DNA from: Sphingomonas crocodyli | GTDB lineage: Bacteria > Pseudomonadota > Alphaproteobacteria > Sphingomonadales > Sphingomonadaceae | NCBI RefSeq assembly: GCF_004005865.1 | Contig: NZ_SACN01000001.1 | Coordinates: forward strand, 1,674,001 to 1,738,000 | Length of the DNA: 64,000 nt | Direction: 5' to 3' | In this document: positions 8,871-18,598 of the stretch, one piece after another | How the letters are laid out: each line of letters opens with the position of its first letter | Numbering within the stretch: the stretch's first letter is position 1 | Position numbers and translations under genes: made by a program | Notes under the pieces: generated by a model | What the model was told of the DNA's origin: nothing | The model's database searches: none | What the model saw: only the letters and a program-made list of their open reading frames with translations

Positions 8871-11546
8871 GTGACGGCATCGACGGCGATCATCCAGGGC
8901 AAGCGCATGCTGCCGGCACTTCTGGTCGGTACGGTCCTGGGAGGATTGCCCGCCCCGCTGCTCGCGCAGCGTTCGGGCGCGGCACCTGTTCCGGCACCCA
9001 CCGCCCCGGCGGCAACGCCCGCGCCCACCGGCGCGGCGGCGATCCGCGGTACGATCAAGCAGGTCAACGTGGCCGGATCGCAGCGTTTGGAAGCGGATAC
9101 GGTCCGTTCGTATGTGAAGCTGCGCGCGGGCGAAGAATATTCGGCCGAAATGCTCGATCAGGCGCTCAAGGATCTCTACGCGACCGAGCTGTTCGCCGAC
9201 GTGCAGGTGCGTGACGAAAACGGCGTCATCACGCTGCAGGTGCGCGAAAACCCGATCATCAACCGCGTCGTTCTGGAAGGTAACAAGCGGCTGAAGTCGG
9301 AAAAGATCAATCCCGAGATCAAGCTGGCCCCGCGCCAGATCTTCACGCGCTCCAAGGTGCGCGCCGACATCAACCGCATCATCGAACTCTATCGTCGCCA
9401 GGGCCGCTTCGCCGCGACGATCGAGCCGAAGATGGTCAACCTCGATCAGAACCGCGTCGACATCATCTTCGAAATCCACGAAGGCGATAAGTCGAAGGTC
9501 CGCAAGATCAACATCATCGGGAACGAGAAGTTCTCCGACGGCCGCCTGCGCGGCGAGATGGCGACCAAGCAGAGCGGCATCACCAAGATCTTCTCGTCGG
9601 GCACCAGCTACGATCCCGATCGTCTGGCCTATGACCAGCAGAAGATGCGCCAGTTCTACCTGACGAACGGCTATGCCGACTTCCGCGTCGTTTCGGCGAT
9701 CGCCGAGCTGACGCCGGACAAGAAGGACTTCATCATCACCTACGTGGTGGAGGAGGGCGAGCGCTACAAATTCGGCGAAGTCGATCTGACCAGCGACATT
9801 CGCGACATCAAGGCAGCCGACTTCAAGTATATGCTGCCGATGAAGAAGGGCGACTGGTACAACGCCAAGATGGTTGAGGACACGGTGGACTCGATCACCG
9901 AAGCGACCGGCCTGTTCGGCTTCACCCCCGACGTCAGCCCCGATTTCCAGCGCGACAAGGATGAGCGGACGATGTCCGTCACCTTCAAGATCGCGGATTC
10001 GCCGCGCGTCTATGTCGAGCGCGTCGACATCAACGGCAACACGCATACCAAGGACAAGGTTGTCCGTCGCGAATTCCGTCTGTCGGAAGGCGATGCGTTC
10101 AACAGCTTCAAGGTGAAGCGTTCGCGCGACCGCATCAACTCGCTCGGCTTCTTCCAGGAGAAGTTCGAGGTCGAGCAAAAGCCGGGTTCGCAGCCCGATC
10201 GCGTCATCCTGGAGGCCAATGTCGAAGAAAAGTCGACCGGCGAACTGCAGGTGTCGGCAGGCTATTCGAGCCTTGAGAAGTTCATCGTCGATCTGTCGAT
10301 CCGCGAACGCAACTTCATGGGCAAGGGCCAGGAAGTGCGCGCCAGCGTCTCCTACTCGACCTATTCGAAGTCGATCGAGCTGGGCTTCACCGAACCCTAT
10401 CTGTTCGATCGCAACATCGCGGTCGGCTTCGACGTGTTCCGCCGCGATTACAACTCGTTCAACTTCGCAGGTAACAGCCGCCAGACGACCTACGAACAGA
10501 CGACCACCGGTTTCCAGCTGCGCGCCGGCGTGCCGCTGACCGAGTTCGTCACGCTCGCGATGCGTTATGGCCTGAGCTATGACGAAGTGTCGCTCGACCA
10601 GTCGACCTTCTTCAGCGGCGGCCGATGCGATCCGCTGCTCGCGGGCCGCTATCTCTGCGACGCACTCGGCAACCGCCTGATCTCGTCGGTCGGCTACAGC
10701 CTTGTGTTCGACAATCTGAACAATCGCGTTCGCCCGACCCGCGGCAATCGCGTCGTGTTCGGTCAGGACTTTGCCGGCCTCGGCGGTGACGTGCGCTACA
10801 TCCGCACCACCTTCAACGCCGCCAAATATTGGGGTCTGGGATCGGGCTTCGTCTTCTCGACCTCGCTCGAAGGCGGCTATATCAAGGGCCTCGGCCAGTC
10901 GATCCGCCTTACCGATCGCTTCTATCTGGGCAATCCGGATATGCGCGGCTTCGGTATTCGCGGCGTCGGCCCGCGCGTCCGCCGCTTCCCGTATGACGTG
11001 AGCAATCCGAACGCGCCGGTGCTGCTGACCGACCGTCAGAGCTACACCGACGACGCGCTGGGTGGCACGGCCTATTACAAGGCGCGCGCCGAACTCGAAA
11101 TCCCGCTGGGCAATGGTGCGCGCGAACTGGGCCTGCGTCCGTCGATCTTCATGGATGTCGGCGCCGTCTTCGGCATCAAGGATCCGACGACGACCGACGG
11201 TTGTAACTCGCCGCCCAACACGCCGACCAACTGTAACCTGATCCAGCGCGCGCGCACCGATGGTAATGGCAACCAGCTTTACTATAGTCGCGATCCCAAC
11301 GATCTGGTGTCGACCGATCCGTTGACGATCTCGTCGACGCCGAGCGCCTTTGCTGTCATCGATCAGCTGCCCGTTTATAAGGAGCAGTTCTTCGGCGACT
11401 CTGCTAAGCCGCGTGTCGCGGTCGGCATCGGCGTCAACTGGAACTCGCCGTTCGGACCGTTCCGTATCGATATTGCCAAGGCTCTGCTGAAGGAGCCGGG
11501 TGACCGTGCCAAAACCTTCAATTTCAACGTAGGGACACAGTTCTGA
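8871..11546 (+). CDS. bamA: Outer membrane protein assembly factor BamA
   Basis: 891 residues. Inserts beta-barrel proteins into the outer membrane. GTG start, then a signal peptide ending near residue 33 (PAPLLAQ), a short Pro/Ala linker, POTRA domains from about residue 58 to 460 (the VNVAGSQRLEADTV start is typical) and the C-terminal barrel with the RGFGIRGVGPR loop motif near residue 700. It ends in GTQF, with the terminal aromatic residue expected of an outer membrane barrel. An 81-base gap after rseP could hold its own promoter. The OmpH-like chaperone overlaps its stop. Confidence 0.97.
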   Translation: MTASTAIIQGKRMLPALLVGTVLGGLPAPLLAQRSGAAPVPAPTAPAATPAPTGAAAIRGTIKQVNVAGSQRLEADTVRSYVKLRAGEEYSAEMLDQALKDLYATELFADVQVRDENGVITLQVRENPIINRVVLEGNKRLKSEKINPEIKLAPRQIFTRSKVRADINRIIELYRRQGRFAATIEPKMVNLDQNRVDIIFEIHEGDKSKVRKINIIGNEKFSDGRLRGEMATKQSGITKIFSSGTSYDPDRLAYDQQKMRQFYLTNGYADFRVVSAIAELTPDKKDFIITYVVEEGERYKFGEVDLTSDIRDIKAADFKYMLPMKKGDWYNAKMVEDTVDSITEATGLFGFTPDVSPDFQRDKDERTMSVTFKIADSPRVYVERVDINGNTHTKDKVVRREFRLSEGDAFNSFKVKRSRDRINSLGFFQEKFEVEQKPGSQPDRVILEANVEEKSTGELQVSAGYSSLEKFIVDLSIRERNFMGKGQEVRASVSYSTYSKSIELGFTEPYLFDRNIAVGFDVFRRDYNSFNFAGNSRQTTYEQTTTGFQLRAGVPLTEFVTLAMRYGLSYDEVSLDQSTFFSGGRCDPLLAGRYLCDALGNRLISSVGYSLVFDNLNNRVRPTRGNRVVFGQDFAGLGGDVRYIRTTFNAAKYWGLGSGFVFSTSLEGGYIKGLGQSIRLTDRFYLGNPDMRGFGIRGVGPRVRRFPYDVSNPNAPVLLTDRQSYTDDALGGTAYYKARAELEIPLGNGARELGLRPSIFMDVGAVFGIKDPTTTDGCNSPPNTPTNCNLIQRARTDGNGNQLYYSRDPNDLVSTDPLTISSTPSAFAVIDQLPVYKEQFFGDSAKPRVAVGIGVNWNSPFGPFRIDIAKALLKEPGDRAKTFNFNVGTQF

Positions 11547-12169
11547 TGATTTCCAAGCTGAAGATCGCGGCGCTTGCCGCCGGCGCTGCGCTCGCCTCGG
11601 TTTCCGCGCCCGCGCTGGCGCAGTTTGACGCGAGCCAGGGCACCGCGGTGATCAATCTCGACGCCGCCATCGTCCAGACCAACGCCTTCAAGACCGCCGA
11701 AGGCCAGATCAAGACGACCTATGCCGCGCAGATCACGCAGGTGCAGACCCGTCAGACCGCGCTCCAGACCGAGCTGACCCCGCTGCGCACCGAGATCGAG
11801 AACCTCCAGAAGAACCCGGCGACGCCGAAGGCCACGCTGGACGCCAAGATCGCGGCTTTCCAGACCAAGGCGCAGACCGCGCAGACCGAATTGCAGCGCC
11901 TCGCCGCGCCGTTCGCCCGCGCCGAAGCTTATGCCAAGGAACAGATCACCGCGAAGCTCGAGGCCGCCGTGCGCGCCGCGATGACCGCGAAGAAGGTTTC
12001 GGTCGCGCTGCAGCCCGACTCGGTCGTGCTCGCCACCCCGGCCGGCGATCTGACCCCCGACGTCGTGACCCAGCTCAACGCGCTGGTCCCCAGCGTCTCG
12101 ATCACGCCGCCGGCCAACTGGCAGCCGGGCCAGGCCCAGCAGGCGCAGGGCGCCCCGGCGGGTCGCTGA
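11546..12169 (+). CDS. skp: OmpH/Skp family periplasmic chaperone
   Basis: 207 residues. Skp-type proteins carry unfolded outer membrane proteins across the periplasm to BamA. A clear signal peptide ends at PALAQ near residue 25, followed by VINLDAAIVQT and a long Gln/Thr/Ala-rich helical hairpin. The C terminus is a Pro/Gln/Ala-rich tail (GQAQQAQGAPAGR). ATG overlaps the bamA stop. The symbol is by family; sequence similarity in this family is low. Confidence 0.85.
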   Translation: MISKLKIAALAAGAALASVSAPALAQFDASQGTAVINLDAAIVQTNAFKTAEGQIKTTYAAQITQVQTRQTALQTELTPLRTEIENLQKNPATPKATLDAKIAAFQTKAQTAQTELQRLAAPFARAEAYAKEQITAKLEAAVRAAMTAKKVSVALQPDSVVLATPAGDLTPDVVTQLNALVPSVSITPPANWQPGQAQQAQGAPAGR

Positions 12170-12175
12170 TCTGAA

Positions 12176-12664
12176 ATGACGGACGAAGTGGCAGGTGCTG
12201 CAGGCGAGGGGGCCATCGGTCCCCTCGACATCCGGCGGGTGATGGCGGCGATCCCGCATCGCTATCCGATGTTGCTGGTCGATCGGGTCGAAACGCTGGT
12301 GCCCAATGAGCGCATCTCGGCGATCAAGGCCGTGACGATCAACGAACCCTTCTTCGCCGGCCACTTCCCCGGCCGCCCGATCATGCCGGGCGTGCTGATC
12401 GTCGAGGCGCTGGCGCAGGCCGCGGGCGTGCTCGCGGTCGAATCGCTCGGCCTCGCGGGGACGGGCAAGCTTGTCTATTTCATGTCGATCGACGAGGTGA
12501 AGTTCCGCACCCCCGTCGAGCCCGGCGTGCTGCTGCGTCTCGACGCCGCCTTCGTTCAGAAGCGCGCGAGCGTCTGCAAGTTCGAAGGCAAGGCCTATCT
12601 GGGCGACAAGCTCGCTGCGCAGGCCAATTTCACCGCGATGATCGCCGATCCGCCCAAGGATTGA
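12176..12664 (+). CDS. fabZ: 3-hydroxyacyl-[ACP] dehydratase FabZ
   Basis: 162 residues, with a slightly long N terminus. Dehydrates 3-hydroxyacyl-ACP in fatty acid elongation. Catalytic His63 in [15 protein letters not shown] and Glu77 in IVEALAQ are present in a hot-dog fold; [13 protein letters not shown] precedes. It starts six bases after the chaperone gene. In most Gram-negative bacteria lpxD lies just before fabZ and lpxA just after; neither is here. Confidence 0.96.
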   Translation: MTDEVAGAAGEGAIGPLDIRRVMAAIPHRYPMLLVDRVETLVPNERISAIKAVTINEPFFAGHFPGRPIMPGVLIVEALAQAAGVLAVESLGLAGTGKLVYFMSIDEVKFRTPVEPGVLLRLDAAFVQKRASVCKFEGKAYLGDKLAAQANFTAMIADPPKD

Positions 12665-12670
12665 CGCCTC

Positions 12671-12706
12671 CGTGCGGGCGGTGGCGATTAGGCCATCGCC
12701 CGCACG
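12671..12706. terminator. Hairpin between convergent fabZ and phosphoesterase genes
   Basis: CGTGCGGGCG (12671-12680) pairs exactly with CGCCCGCACG (12697-12706). It lies between the two convergent stops and runs into the last codons of the minus-strand gene. No T run is present on either side, so its action as a terminator is a guess. Confidence 0.4.
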
Positions 12707-13416
12707 CGGACGGTCAATTGGCCGTCCTCCACGCACAATTCGTTGAACGACGGGGGGCTGGCGCGGACCCGTTCGGACAATGTGCCCGCGCCGACCATCC
12801 GGATCGATCCGATCGTCGCGCGCCATTCGACGTCGAACGGATCATGGACATGGCCGCTCAGCACGGCCTCCGCGCCCGCCTCCACCAAAGCATCGAGCGC
12901 CTCGCTGCCGCCGCGCGTGCGCGCCTGCGATTCCAGATCCTCACGATCGACCAGCGGGTGATGGCAGGCGACAACGCCCACCGCGCCGGCAGGCTTGCGG
13001 CGCAGGCAGGCGATCGCCTTGGCCAGCCCGCGTTCGGACACCCAGCCTTTCGACCAGTTGCGCAGCTGAAATCGCGCCGTCGTCTTCAGCGGCACCAGCC
13101 AGATCGACGCGAGGTCGAGCGGGCGCTCGATCTTGGCCTCCAGCCTCCTGAAATGCTTGTAGGGGCGGAACAGCCGCTTGAACGGGTTGTAGAGCGGCAG
13201 ATCGTGATTGCCCGGCTCCACCGTCACCGGCACGTTCAGCGCGGAGAGATAGGCGCTGGCGGCGGCGAATTCGGCCTTCTTGGCGCGCATCGTCAGGTCG
13301 CCGGTCACGATCACGGCGTCGGGCTTTTCGCTGTGGACCCGATCCGCGAACCAATCGACCGCCTCGCGATCCTCGCGGCCGAAGTGCAGATCGCTGACAT
13401 GAAAGAGCCGCGTCAT
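12688..13416 (-). CDS. Calcineurin-like metallophosphoesterase
   Basis: 242 residues. The N terminus LFHVSDLHFG with Asp and His, then VTGDLTM, EPGNHDLPLY, CHHPLV and SGHVHDPF form the full set of five metal-binding motifs of the family. The substrate cannot be read; related proteins act on cyclic nucleotides or phospholipid-like substrates. The frame runs 58 codons further upstream, but the ATG at 13416 begins the conserved fold. It follows ruvX by 35 bases and is likely in the same transcript. Confidence 0.88.
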   Translation of the reverse strand: MTRLFHVSDLHFGREDREAVDWFADRVHSEKPDAVIVTGDLTMRAKKAEFAAASAYLSALNVPVTVEPGNHDLPLYNPFKRLFRPYKHFRRLEAKIERPLDLASIWLVPLKTTARFQLRNWSKGWVSERGLAKAIACLRRKPAGAVGVVACHHPLVDREDLESQARTRGGSEALDALVEAGAEAVLSGHVHDPFDVEWRATIGSIRMVGAGTLSERVRASPPSFNELCVEDGQLTVRVRAMA

Positions 13417-13451
13417 GCACAAACAACATGGCAGGCGGCTGCCGGTTCCGA

Positions 13452-13907
13452 TCAGATCATCGCGTCGATCGCGCCCTGCAGGATGTATGCGGCGGCCAGC
13501 TTGTCGACCAGTTCGGCGCGCCGCGCGCGGCTGGCGTCGGCCTCCAGCAGGGTGCGGGTGACGGCGGCGGTCGACCAGCGTTCGTCCCACAGCAGGATCG
13601 GCACGCCCAGTGCATCGATATTGCGCGCGAACTGCCGCACCGACTGGGTGCGCGGACTGTCCGTGCCGTCAAGGTTGAGGGGGAGACCGACGACGATCCC
13701 CTTCACCGATTGCGCGGCCACGATCGCGCGCAGCTTGGCAGCGTCGACGCTGAACTTGGTGCGCGCGATCGTCTCGGCCGGGCTGGCGATCGTCCAGCCG
13801 GCGTCGCACAACGCCACGCCGATCGTCTTGGTGCCGACGTCAAGCCCCGCCAGCCGCCCGCGATCGGGCAGTGCTTCGCGAAAATCGAGATTGGACGACA
13901 GGATCAT
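13452..13907 (-). CDS. ruvX: Holliday junction resolvase-like YqgF/RuvX
   Basis: 151 residues. RNase H-fold nuclease implicated in 16S rRNA 5' maturation and junction resolution. Motifs: [13 protein letters not shown] with Asp23, [11 protein letters not shown] near residue 72, WDERWST near 107, and the C-terminal [10 protein letters not shown] with the last acidic residue. ATG overlaps the stop of the upstream DUF3089 gene (ATGA), which fixes the start although the frame is open further. Confidence 0.94.
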   Translation of the reverse strand: MILSSNLDFREALPDRGRLAGLDVGTKTIGVALCDAGWTIASPAETIARTKFSVDAAKLRAIVAAQSVKGIVVGLPLNLDGTDSPRTQSVRQFARNIDALGVPILLWDERWSTAAVTRTLLEADASRARRAELVDKLAAAYILQGAIDAMI

Positions 13908-15019
13908 CGCGCGAGGAAGCTCTTGGCCCGCGCCGCCGCATCGGCGCGGATGTTCGACCAGAACAGGGCGTAATCGAACACATGGTAGTTGTTGCCGGGC
14001 ATGATGTAGCTGCCATAGCCCTCCGGCGGCGCCCCGATCAGCAGCGCGCCATTGGCGTCGCAGCGCGCACCGACCCCGGAGGCCGCGAAGGTGAAGCTCT
14101 TCACCGCCTTGTCGGGAATCAGCGATCCGCGATTGGCGGTAGGGAGGGCGGGCGTGGCCCCCTGTGCGCCCGTCAGCGGATTGACGCACAGCATATGCGT
14201 GCCCTTGCGCGGCTGGCCGGTATAGCCCTTGCCGCTTTCGAAGATCGTGCGGATCTGATGCTGATCGGCGGGTTCGGCGTAGCTTTGCCAGGTGATCAGG
14301 CAGTTCGCCTCACCCGGGTTCGCGCAGGCGGGGATGCCCAGCGCCGGCACGTCGGCCTCGACCGAGATCGGCCAGCCGACCAGATAGGCCGCGACGATCC
14401 GCTTCGCGATCGGCGTGTCCGCCATCTTGGCGTGCATCAGCCGCATCAGGTGAACGCTGCCCTGGCTATGTGCGGCGAGCAGGATCGGGCGGTCGGCGGG
14501 AATCTGCGCCAGAAACGCGTCGAACGCGCGGACGACGTCGCCATAGGCCAGATCGAACGCCTTCTGCGCATCGGGCTTGTCGGTCAGGAAGGCGCCCAGC
14601 GTCGCGAGGCGATAGCGCGGCGCCCAGACTTCGCCGACGCCGTTGAACGCGCTGGCCTCGCTCTGCGTGAACAGGGTCAGCCACTCGCGCGAATCCGCAT
14701 CGTTGATGGGGGCGTTCCAGTGCGCCTTGCTGAAATAGGTGGTGGGCGGAACGTAGAAGACCGCGACCGGCCGGTCCTTCGGCAGCGTCGCCCCCTTGGG
14801 CAGCCAGCGCGACGGATCGGTCTTCAGATCGGGCCGCGCGATCCAGGCTTCGGGCTTCGCATAATCGGGAGCGGTGGCGGCGGCAGGCGCCTCGAACGGC
14901 TCGCCCGGCACGAAGGCCATCCGCATCAACGGCTCCTGAAACAGGCTCCACGCGATCCCGAAGGCGAGGATCAAAGCGATGATGCCGGCGATGATGTAAA
15001 GGAAGCGGCGGGCGAGCAA
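13904..15019 (-). CDS. DUF3089 alpha/beta-hydrolase, membrane-anchored
   Basis: 371 residues. One N-terminal span (roughly residues 6-27) leaves the catalytic domain outside the cytoplasm. [11 protein letters not shown] and the nucleophile region [12 protein letters not shown] near residue 200 are typical of DUF3089, as is the late [11 protein letters not shown]. The Ser in HSQGS is the likely nucleophile. The substrate is not known. It is the first gene of a three-gene minus-strand unit with ruvX and a metallophosphoesterase. Confidence 0.85.
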   Translation of the reverse strand: MLARRFLYIIAGIIALILAFGIAWSLFQEPLMRMAFVPGEPFEAPAAATAPDYAKPEAWIARPDLKTDPSRWLPKGATLPKDRPVAVFYVPPTTYFSKAHWNAPINDADSREWLTLFTQSEASAFNGVGEVWAPRYRLATLGAFLTDKPDAQKAFDLAYGDVVRAFDAFLAQIPADRPILLAAHSQGSVHLMRLMHAKMADTPIAKRIVAAYLVGWPISVEADVPALGIPACANPGEANCLITWQSYAEPADQHQIRTIFESGKGYTGQPRKGTHMLCVNPLTGAQGATPALPTANRGSLIPDKAVKSFTFAASGVGARCDANGALLIGAPPEGYGSYIMPGNNYHVFDYALFWSNIRADAAARAKSFLAR

Positions 15020-15055
15020 GGCGGTCTCCGACGGGGCGTCGCAAGAAACCCCATG

Positions 15056-15152
15056 TTCGTCGCCCCAGCGGAGGCTGGGGCCTATCTCTCTCGCCTCCTA
15101 GCTGTCCTTTGCCGATAGAGAAATAGGCCCCAGCCTCCGCTGGGGCGACGAA
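15056..15152. repeat. Family C palindromic intergenic repeat
   Basis: Two perfect 30-base inverted arms: 15056-15085 and 15123-15152, each containing its own hairpin CCCCAGC-GGAG-GCTGGGG. The 37-base centre has TCTCTCTC on one side. It lies between the divergent DUF3089 gene and gatC. Only one copy is seen in the window. Confidence 0.85.
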
Positions 15153-15224
15153 AAGGGTTATCGTCACCTGCTTCACGGCCAGAGCGCGCTTGAAGCGCCG
15201 TCGCGCCGATGCTAGCCGCCGGGC

Positions 15225-15512
15225 ATGTCCGTAGATGCAGCAACCGTCCGCAAGATCGCGAGCCTTGCCCGTATCGCCATGACCGAAGGCGATGTCGATG
15301 CGATGGTTCCCGAACTCAACAATATCCTCGGCTGGATCGAACAGCTGGGCGAGGTCGATACCGCAGGTGTCGAGCCGATGGCCTCGGTGATCCCCGGCCA
15401 TCAACGGCTGCGCGCCGATGTCGTCACCGACGGCGATGTCCGTGACAAGGTTCTCGCCAACGCGCCGCAGGCCGAACATGGCTTCTTCGCCGTGCCGAAG
15501 GTAATTGAATAG
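15225..15512 (+). CDS. gatC: Asp-tRNA(Asn)/Glu-tRNA(Gln) amidotransferase subunit C
   Basis: 95 residues, the family length. GatC stabilises GatA within the GatCAB complex that makes Gln-tRNA(Gln) or Asn-tRNA(Asn) by amidation. [17 protein letters not shown] at the N terminus and [14 protein letters not shown] near residue 32 are conserved. The stop overlaps the GTG start of gatA. Confidence 0.96.
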   Translation: MSVDAATVRKIASLARIAMTEGDVDAMVPELNNILGWIEQLGEVDTAGVEPMASVIPGHQRLRADVVTDGDVRDKVLANAPQAEHGFFAVPKVIE

Positions 15513-17002
15513 TGACTGCTACAAATCTCACCGACCTCGGCATCGCCGGGATCCGCGACGGCTTCCGCGCTGGCACCTTTTCCGCGCGCGAAGTGGCCGA
15601 TGCCTTCAACGCCGCGGTTGCGGGCGCCGACGCGCTCAACGCCTTCATCGTCAAGACGCCCGATCATGCGATCGCGGCCGCCGACGCTGCCGACAAGGCA
15701 CGCGCAGACGGGGCAGACCTCGGCGCGCTCGCGGGCGTGCCGCTGGGCATCAAGGATCTGTTCTGCACCGAAGGTTATCAGACCACGGCGGCCAGCGGGA
15801 TGCTGGGCGGCTTCGTGCCGACCTATGAATCGACCGTCACCGCCAAGCTGTTCGGTGCGGGCGCGGGCATGCTCGGCAAGCTCAACCTCGATCAGTTCGC
15901 AATGGGTTCGTCGAACGAAACGAGCGCGTTTGGTAACGTGATCTCGCCGTGGCGGCGCAACGACAGTGGTAATGCGCCGCTCGCCCCCGGCGGTTCGTCG
16001 GGCGGTTCGTCGGCGGCGGTCGCGGCGCGCATCGCGCCGGGCGCGACGGGCACCGACACGGGCGGATCAATCCGCCAGCCGGCCGCCTTCACCGGCATTT
16101 CGGGCATCAAGCCGACGTATGGCCGCTGCTCGCGCTGGGGCACGGTGGCCTTCGCCTCCTCGCTCGATCAGGCGGGCGCGATGGCGCATGACGTGCGCGA
16201 CTGCGCGATCATGCTTGAGGCGATGTCGGGCTTCGACGCGAAGGACTCGACCTCGGTCGAGCTTTCGGTGCCGAACTGGGAAGCCGCGCTGTCGGCGGAT
16301 CTGAAGGGCAAGAAGGTGGGTATTCCCAAGGAATATCGTGTCGACGGCATGCCCGCCGATATCGAGGCGCTGTGGCAGCAGGGCATTGCGTGGATGAAGG
16401 ATGCGGGGGCCGAGATCGTCGAAGTCTCGCTGCCGCACACCAAATATGCGCTGCCGACCTATTACATCATTGCGCCGGCCGAGGCTTCGTCGAACCTCGC
16501 CCGCTATGATGGCGTTCGCTACGGCCTGCGCGATCTGCCCGATGGCGCGAACCTGCAGGACATGTACGCCGCCACCCGCGCCGCCGGCTTCGGTGCCGAG
16601 GTGAAGCGCCGCATCATGATCGGCACCTACGTCCTCTCGGCGGGATTCTACGACGCCTACTATACCAAGGCGCAGAAGGTTCGCGCGCTGATCGCCCGCG
16701 ATTTCGCGCAGGCATGGGAAAAGTGCGACGTCCTGCTGACGCCGACCGCACCGTCGGCGGCGTTTGCGCTCGGCGAGAAATCGGCCGATCCGCTGGCGAT
16801 GTATCTCAACGACGTCTTCACAGTACCGTCGAGCCTGGCGGGCCTGCCCGCCATGTCGGTGCCGGGCGGCCTCGATCCGCAGGGGCTGCCGCTGGGTCTC
16901 CAGATCATCGGCAAGCCGTTTGACGAACAGGGCGTCCTCAACGCGTCGCTCGCGATCGAGCAGCGCGCAGGCTTTGCGGCACGTCCGGGCAAGTGGTGGT
17001 AA
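15512..17002 (+). CDS. gatA: Asp-tRNA(Asn)/Glu-tRNA(Gln) amidotransferase subunit A
   Basis: 496 residues. Glutamine amidase that supplies ammonia to GatB. The Ser-Ser-Lys triad is intact: Lys81 in [10 protein letters not shown], the Gly/Ser stretch [15 protein letters not shown] near residue 155-168, and the nucleophile in [12 protein letters not shown] near residue 185. GTG start overlaps gatC. The stop lies one base before gatB, so gatCAB is a tight operon. Presence of GatCAB implies tRNA-dependent amidation in this organism. Confidence 0.97.
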   Translation: MTATNLTDLGIAGIRDGFRAGTFSAREVADAFNAAVAGADALNAFIVKTPDHAIAAADAADKARADGADLGALAGVPLGIKDLFCTEGYQTTAASGMLGGFVPTYESTVTAKLFGAGAGMLGKLNLDQFAMGSSNETSAFGNVISPWRRNDSGNAPLAPGGSSGGSSAAVAARIAPGATGTDTGGSIRQPAAFTGISGIKPTYGRCSRWGTVAFASSLDQAGAMAHDVRDCAIMLEAMSGFDAKDSTSVELSVPNWEAALSADLKGKKVGIPKEYRVDGMPADIEALWQQGIAWMKDAGAEIVEVSLPHTKYALPTYYIIAPAEASSNLARYDGVRYGLRDLPDGANLQDMYAATRAAGFGAEVKRRIMIGTYVLSAGFYDAYYTKAQKVRALIARDFAQAWEKCDVLLTPTAPSAAFALGEKSADPLAMYLNDVFTVPSSLAGLPAMSVPGGLDPQGLPLGLQIIGKPFDEQGVLNASLAIEQRAGFAARPGKWW

Positions 17003-17003
17003 T

Positions 17004-18485
17004 ATGAGCACTTATACGATCGAAGGGGCGACCGGCCCCTGGGAAGTGGTGATCGGGCTCGAAGTGCATGCCCAGATTGTCTCCAATGCGAAGCTGTTCT
17101 CGGGCGCGGCGACCGCGTTCGGGGCGGAGCCGAACACGCAGGTTAGTCTGGTCGATGCGGCGATGCCCGGCATGCTTCCCGTCCTGAACGAGGAATGCGT
17201 GCGGCAGGCGGTGCGCACCGGCATGGCGATCAAGGCGCAGATCAACAAATGGTCGCGCTTCGATCGCAAGAACTACTTCTACGCCGATCTTCCGCAGGGC
17301 TATCAGATCAGCCAGCTCTATCATCCGATCGTAGGTGAAGGCGCTATCGAGATCGAAGCCGACGGCGTCACCAAGACGGTGGGCGTCGAGCGCATCCATA
17401 TCGAGCAGGATGCGGGCAAGCTGATGCACGATCAGCACCCGACCAGTTCCTATGTCGATCTCAACCGCTCGGGCGTCGCGCTGATGGAAATCGTGTCGCG
17501 TCCCGACATGTCGTCGCCAGCCGAGGCGGGTGCTTATCTGCGCAAGCTGCGCGCGATCCTGCGCTATGTCGGGTCGTGCGACGGCAATATGGAGGAAGGC
17601 TCCATGCGCGCCGACGTCAACGTGTCGGTGCGCAAGAAAGGCGCTCCCTTCGGCACCCGCACCGAGACGAAGAACGTCAATTCGGTCCGCTTCGTGATGG
17701 CCGCGATCGAGGGCGAGGCACGCCGCCAGATCGACGTGATCGAGGAAGGCGGCACGATCGTGCAGGAAACCCGCCTCTACGATCCGAACCGCAACGAGAC
17801 GCGTTCGATGCGGTCGAAGGAAGATGCGCATGACTATCGCTACTTCCCCGATCCGGATCTGCTGCCGCTCGAATTGAGCGACGAATTCCTGGCCGAATGC
17901 GCGGCGAGCCTGCCCGAACTGCCCGACGCCAAGATCGCGCGCTATCGCGAGGTTCTGGGCGTTTCGGCTGGCAATACCGAGGTGGTCACCGCCGACGTCG
18001 CCAACACCCGCTGGTTCGAGGCTTTGCTGCGCGAAGCGGCGGCCAAGCAGGGCAAGTCGGAAGCCGATGTCGCCAAGGCCGCGTCGAACTGGCTCGTCTC
18101 CGATCTGTTCGGCGGCCTCAACCGCGTCGGCAAGTCGATTGAGGAAAGCCCGATTTCGGTTGCGCAGGGCGCCGAGCTGCTCGCGCTGATCGCCGACGGT
18201 ACGCTGTCGGGTTCGCTTTCCAAGCAGGTGTTCGAGATCATGCTCGAAACCGGCGACGATCCCGCCAAGATCGTCGAGGAAAAGGGCCTGAAGCAGACCA
18301 GCGACACCGGCGCGATCGAGGCCGTGATCGCCGAGGTGATGGCCGCGAACGAGGATAAGGTCGCCGATTATCGCGGCGGCAAGGACAAATTGTTCGGCTT
18401 CTTCGTCGGCCAGACGATGAAGGCGATGGGCGGCAAGGCCAATCCGGGCGTCGTCAACGATCTGCTCAAGAAGGCCTTGGGCTGA
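17004..18485 (+). CDS. gatB: Asp-tRNA(Asn)/Glu-tRNA(Gln) amidotransferase subunit B
   Basis: 493 residues. Kinase/amidotransferase subunit that activates the misacylated t[14 protein letters not shown] near residue 14, [19 protein letters not shown] near residue 85, [11 protein letters not shown] near 128 and the C-terminal YqeY-like tail ([11 protein letters not shown]) are present. The frame is open 80 codons upstream inside gatA, but ATG at 17004 matches the family start. Confidence 0.97.
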   Translation: MSTYTIEGATGPWEVVIGLEVHAQIVSNAKLFSGAATAFGAEPNTQVSLVDAAMPGMLPVLNEECVRQAVRTGMAIKAQINKWSRFDRKNYFYADLPQGYQISQLYHPIVGEGAIEIEADGVTKTVGVERIHIEQDAGKLMHDQHPTSSYVDLNRSGVALMEIVSRPDMSSPAEAGAYLRKLRAILRYVGSCDGNMEEGSMRADVNVSVRKKGAPFGTRTETKNVNSVRFVMAAIEGEARRQIDVIEEGGTIVQETRLYDPNRNETRSMRSKEDAHDYRYFPDPDLLPLELSDEFLAECAASLPELPDAKIARYREVLGVSAGNTEVVTADVANTRWFEALLREAAAKQGKSEADVAKAASNWLVSDLFGGLNRVGKSIEESPISVAQGAELLALIADGTLSGSLSKQVFEIMLETGDDPAKIVEEKGLKQTSDTGAIEAVIAEVMAANEDKVADYRGGKDKLFGFFVGQTMKAMGGKANPGVVNDLLKKALG

Positions 18486-18501
18486 TCGCCAAGCCGTAAT
18501 A

Positions 18502-18584
18502 CGTCATCCCGGCGGAGGCCGGGATCTCAGCAGGCTCTAGCCCTGTGCATCTCTCCTGAGATCCCGGCCTCCGCCGGGATGACG
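18502..18584. repeat. Family B palindromic intergenic repeat, copy 1
   Basis: Perfect 29-base inverted arms at 18502-18530 and 18556-18584, beginning CGTCATCCCGGCGGAGGCC and its complement, each with an internal hairpin TCCCGGC-GGAG-GCCGGGA. The 25-base centre differs from copy 2 (27385-27477) while the arms are identical. Located just after gatB. Confidence 0.88.
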
Positions 18585-18598
18585 AGTGAGAGAGGCGT

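Noticed and set aside
7560..10178. 872-codon open frame on the minus strand opposite rseP and bamA
   Set aside because: It lies wholly antisense to two certain genes, its translation is Arg/Asp/His/Gly-rich low-complexity with no domain, and such long antisense frames are expected from codon bias at this GC content.
12661..14004. 447-codon plus-strand frame opposite the phosphoesterase and ruvX
   Set aside because: The minus-strand frames carry full catalytic motifs; this one carries none.
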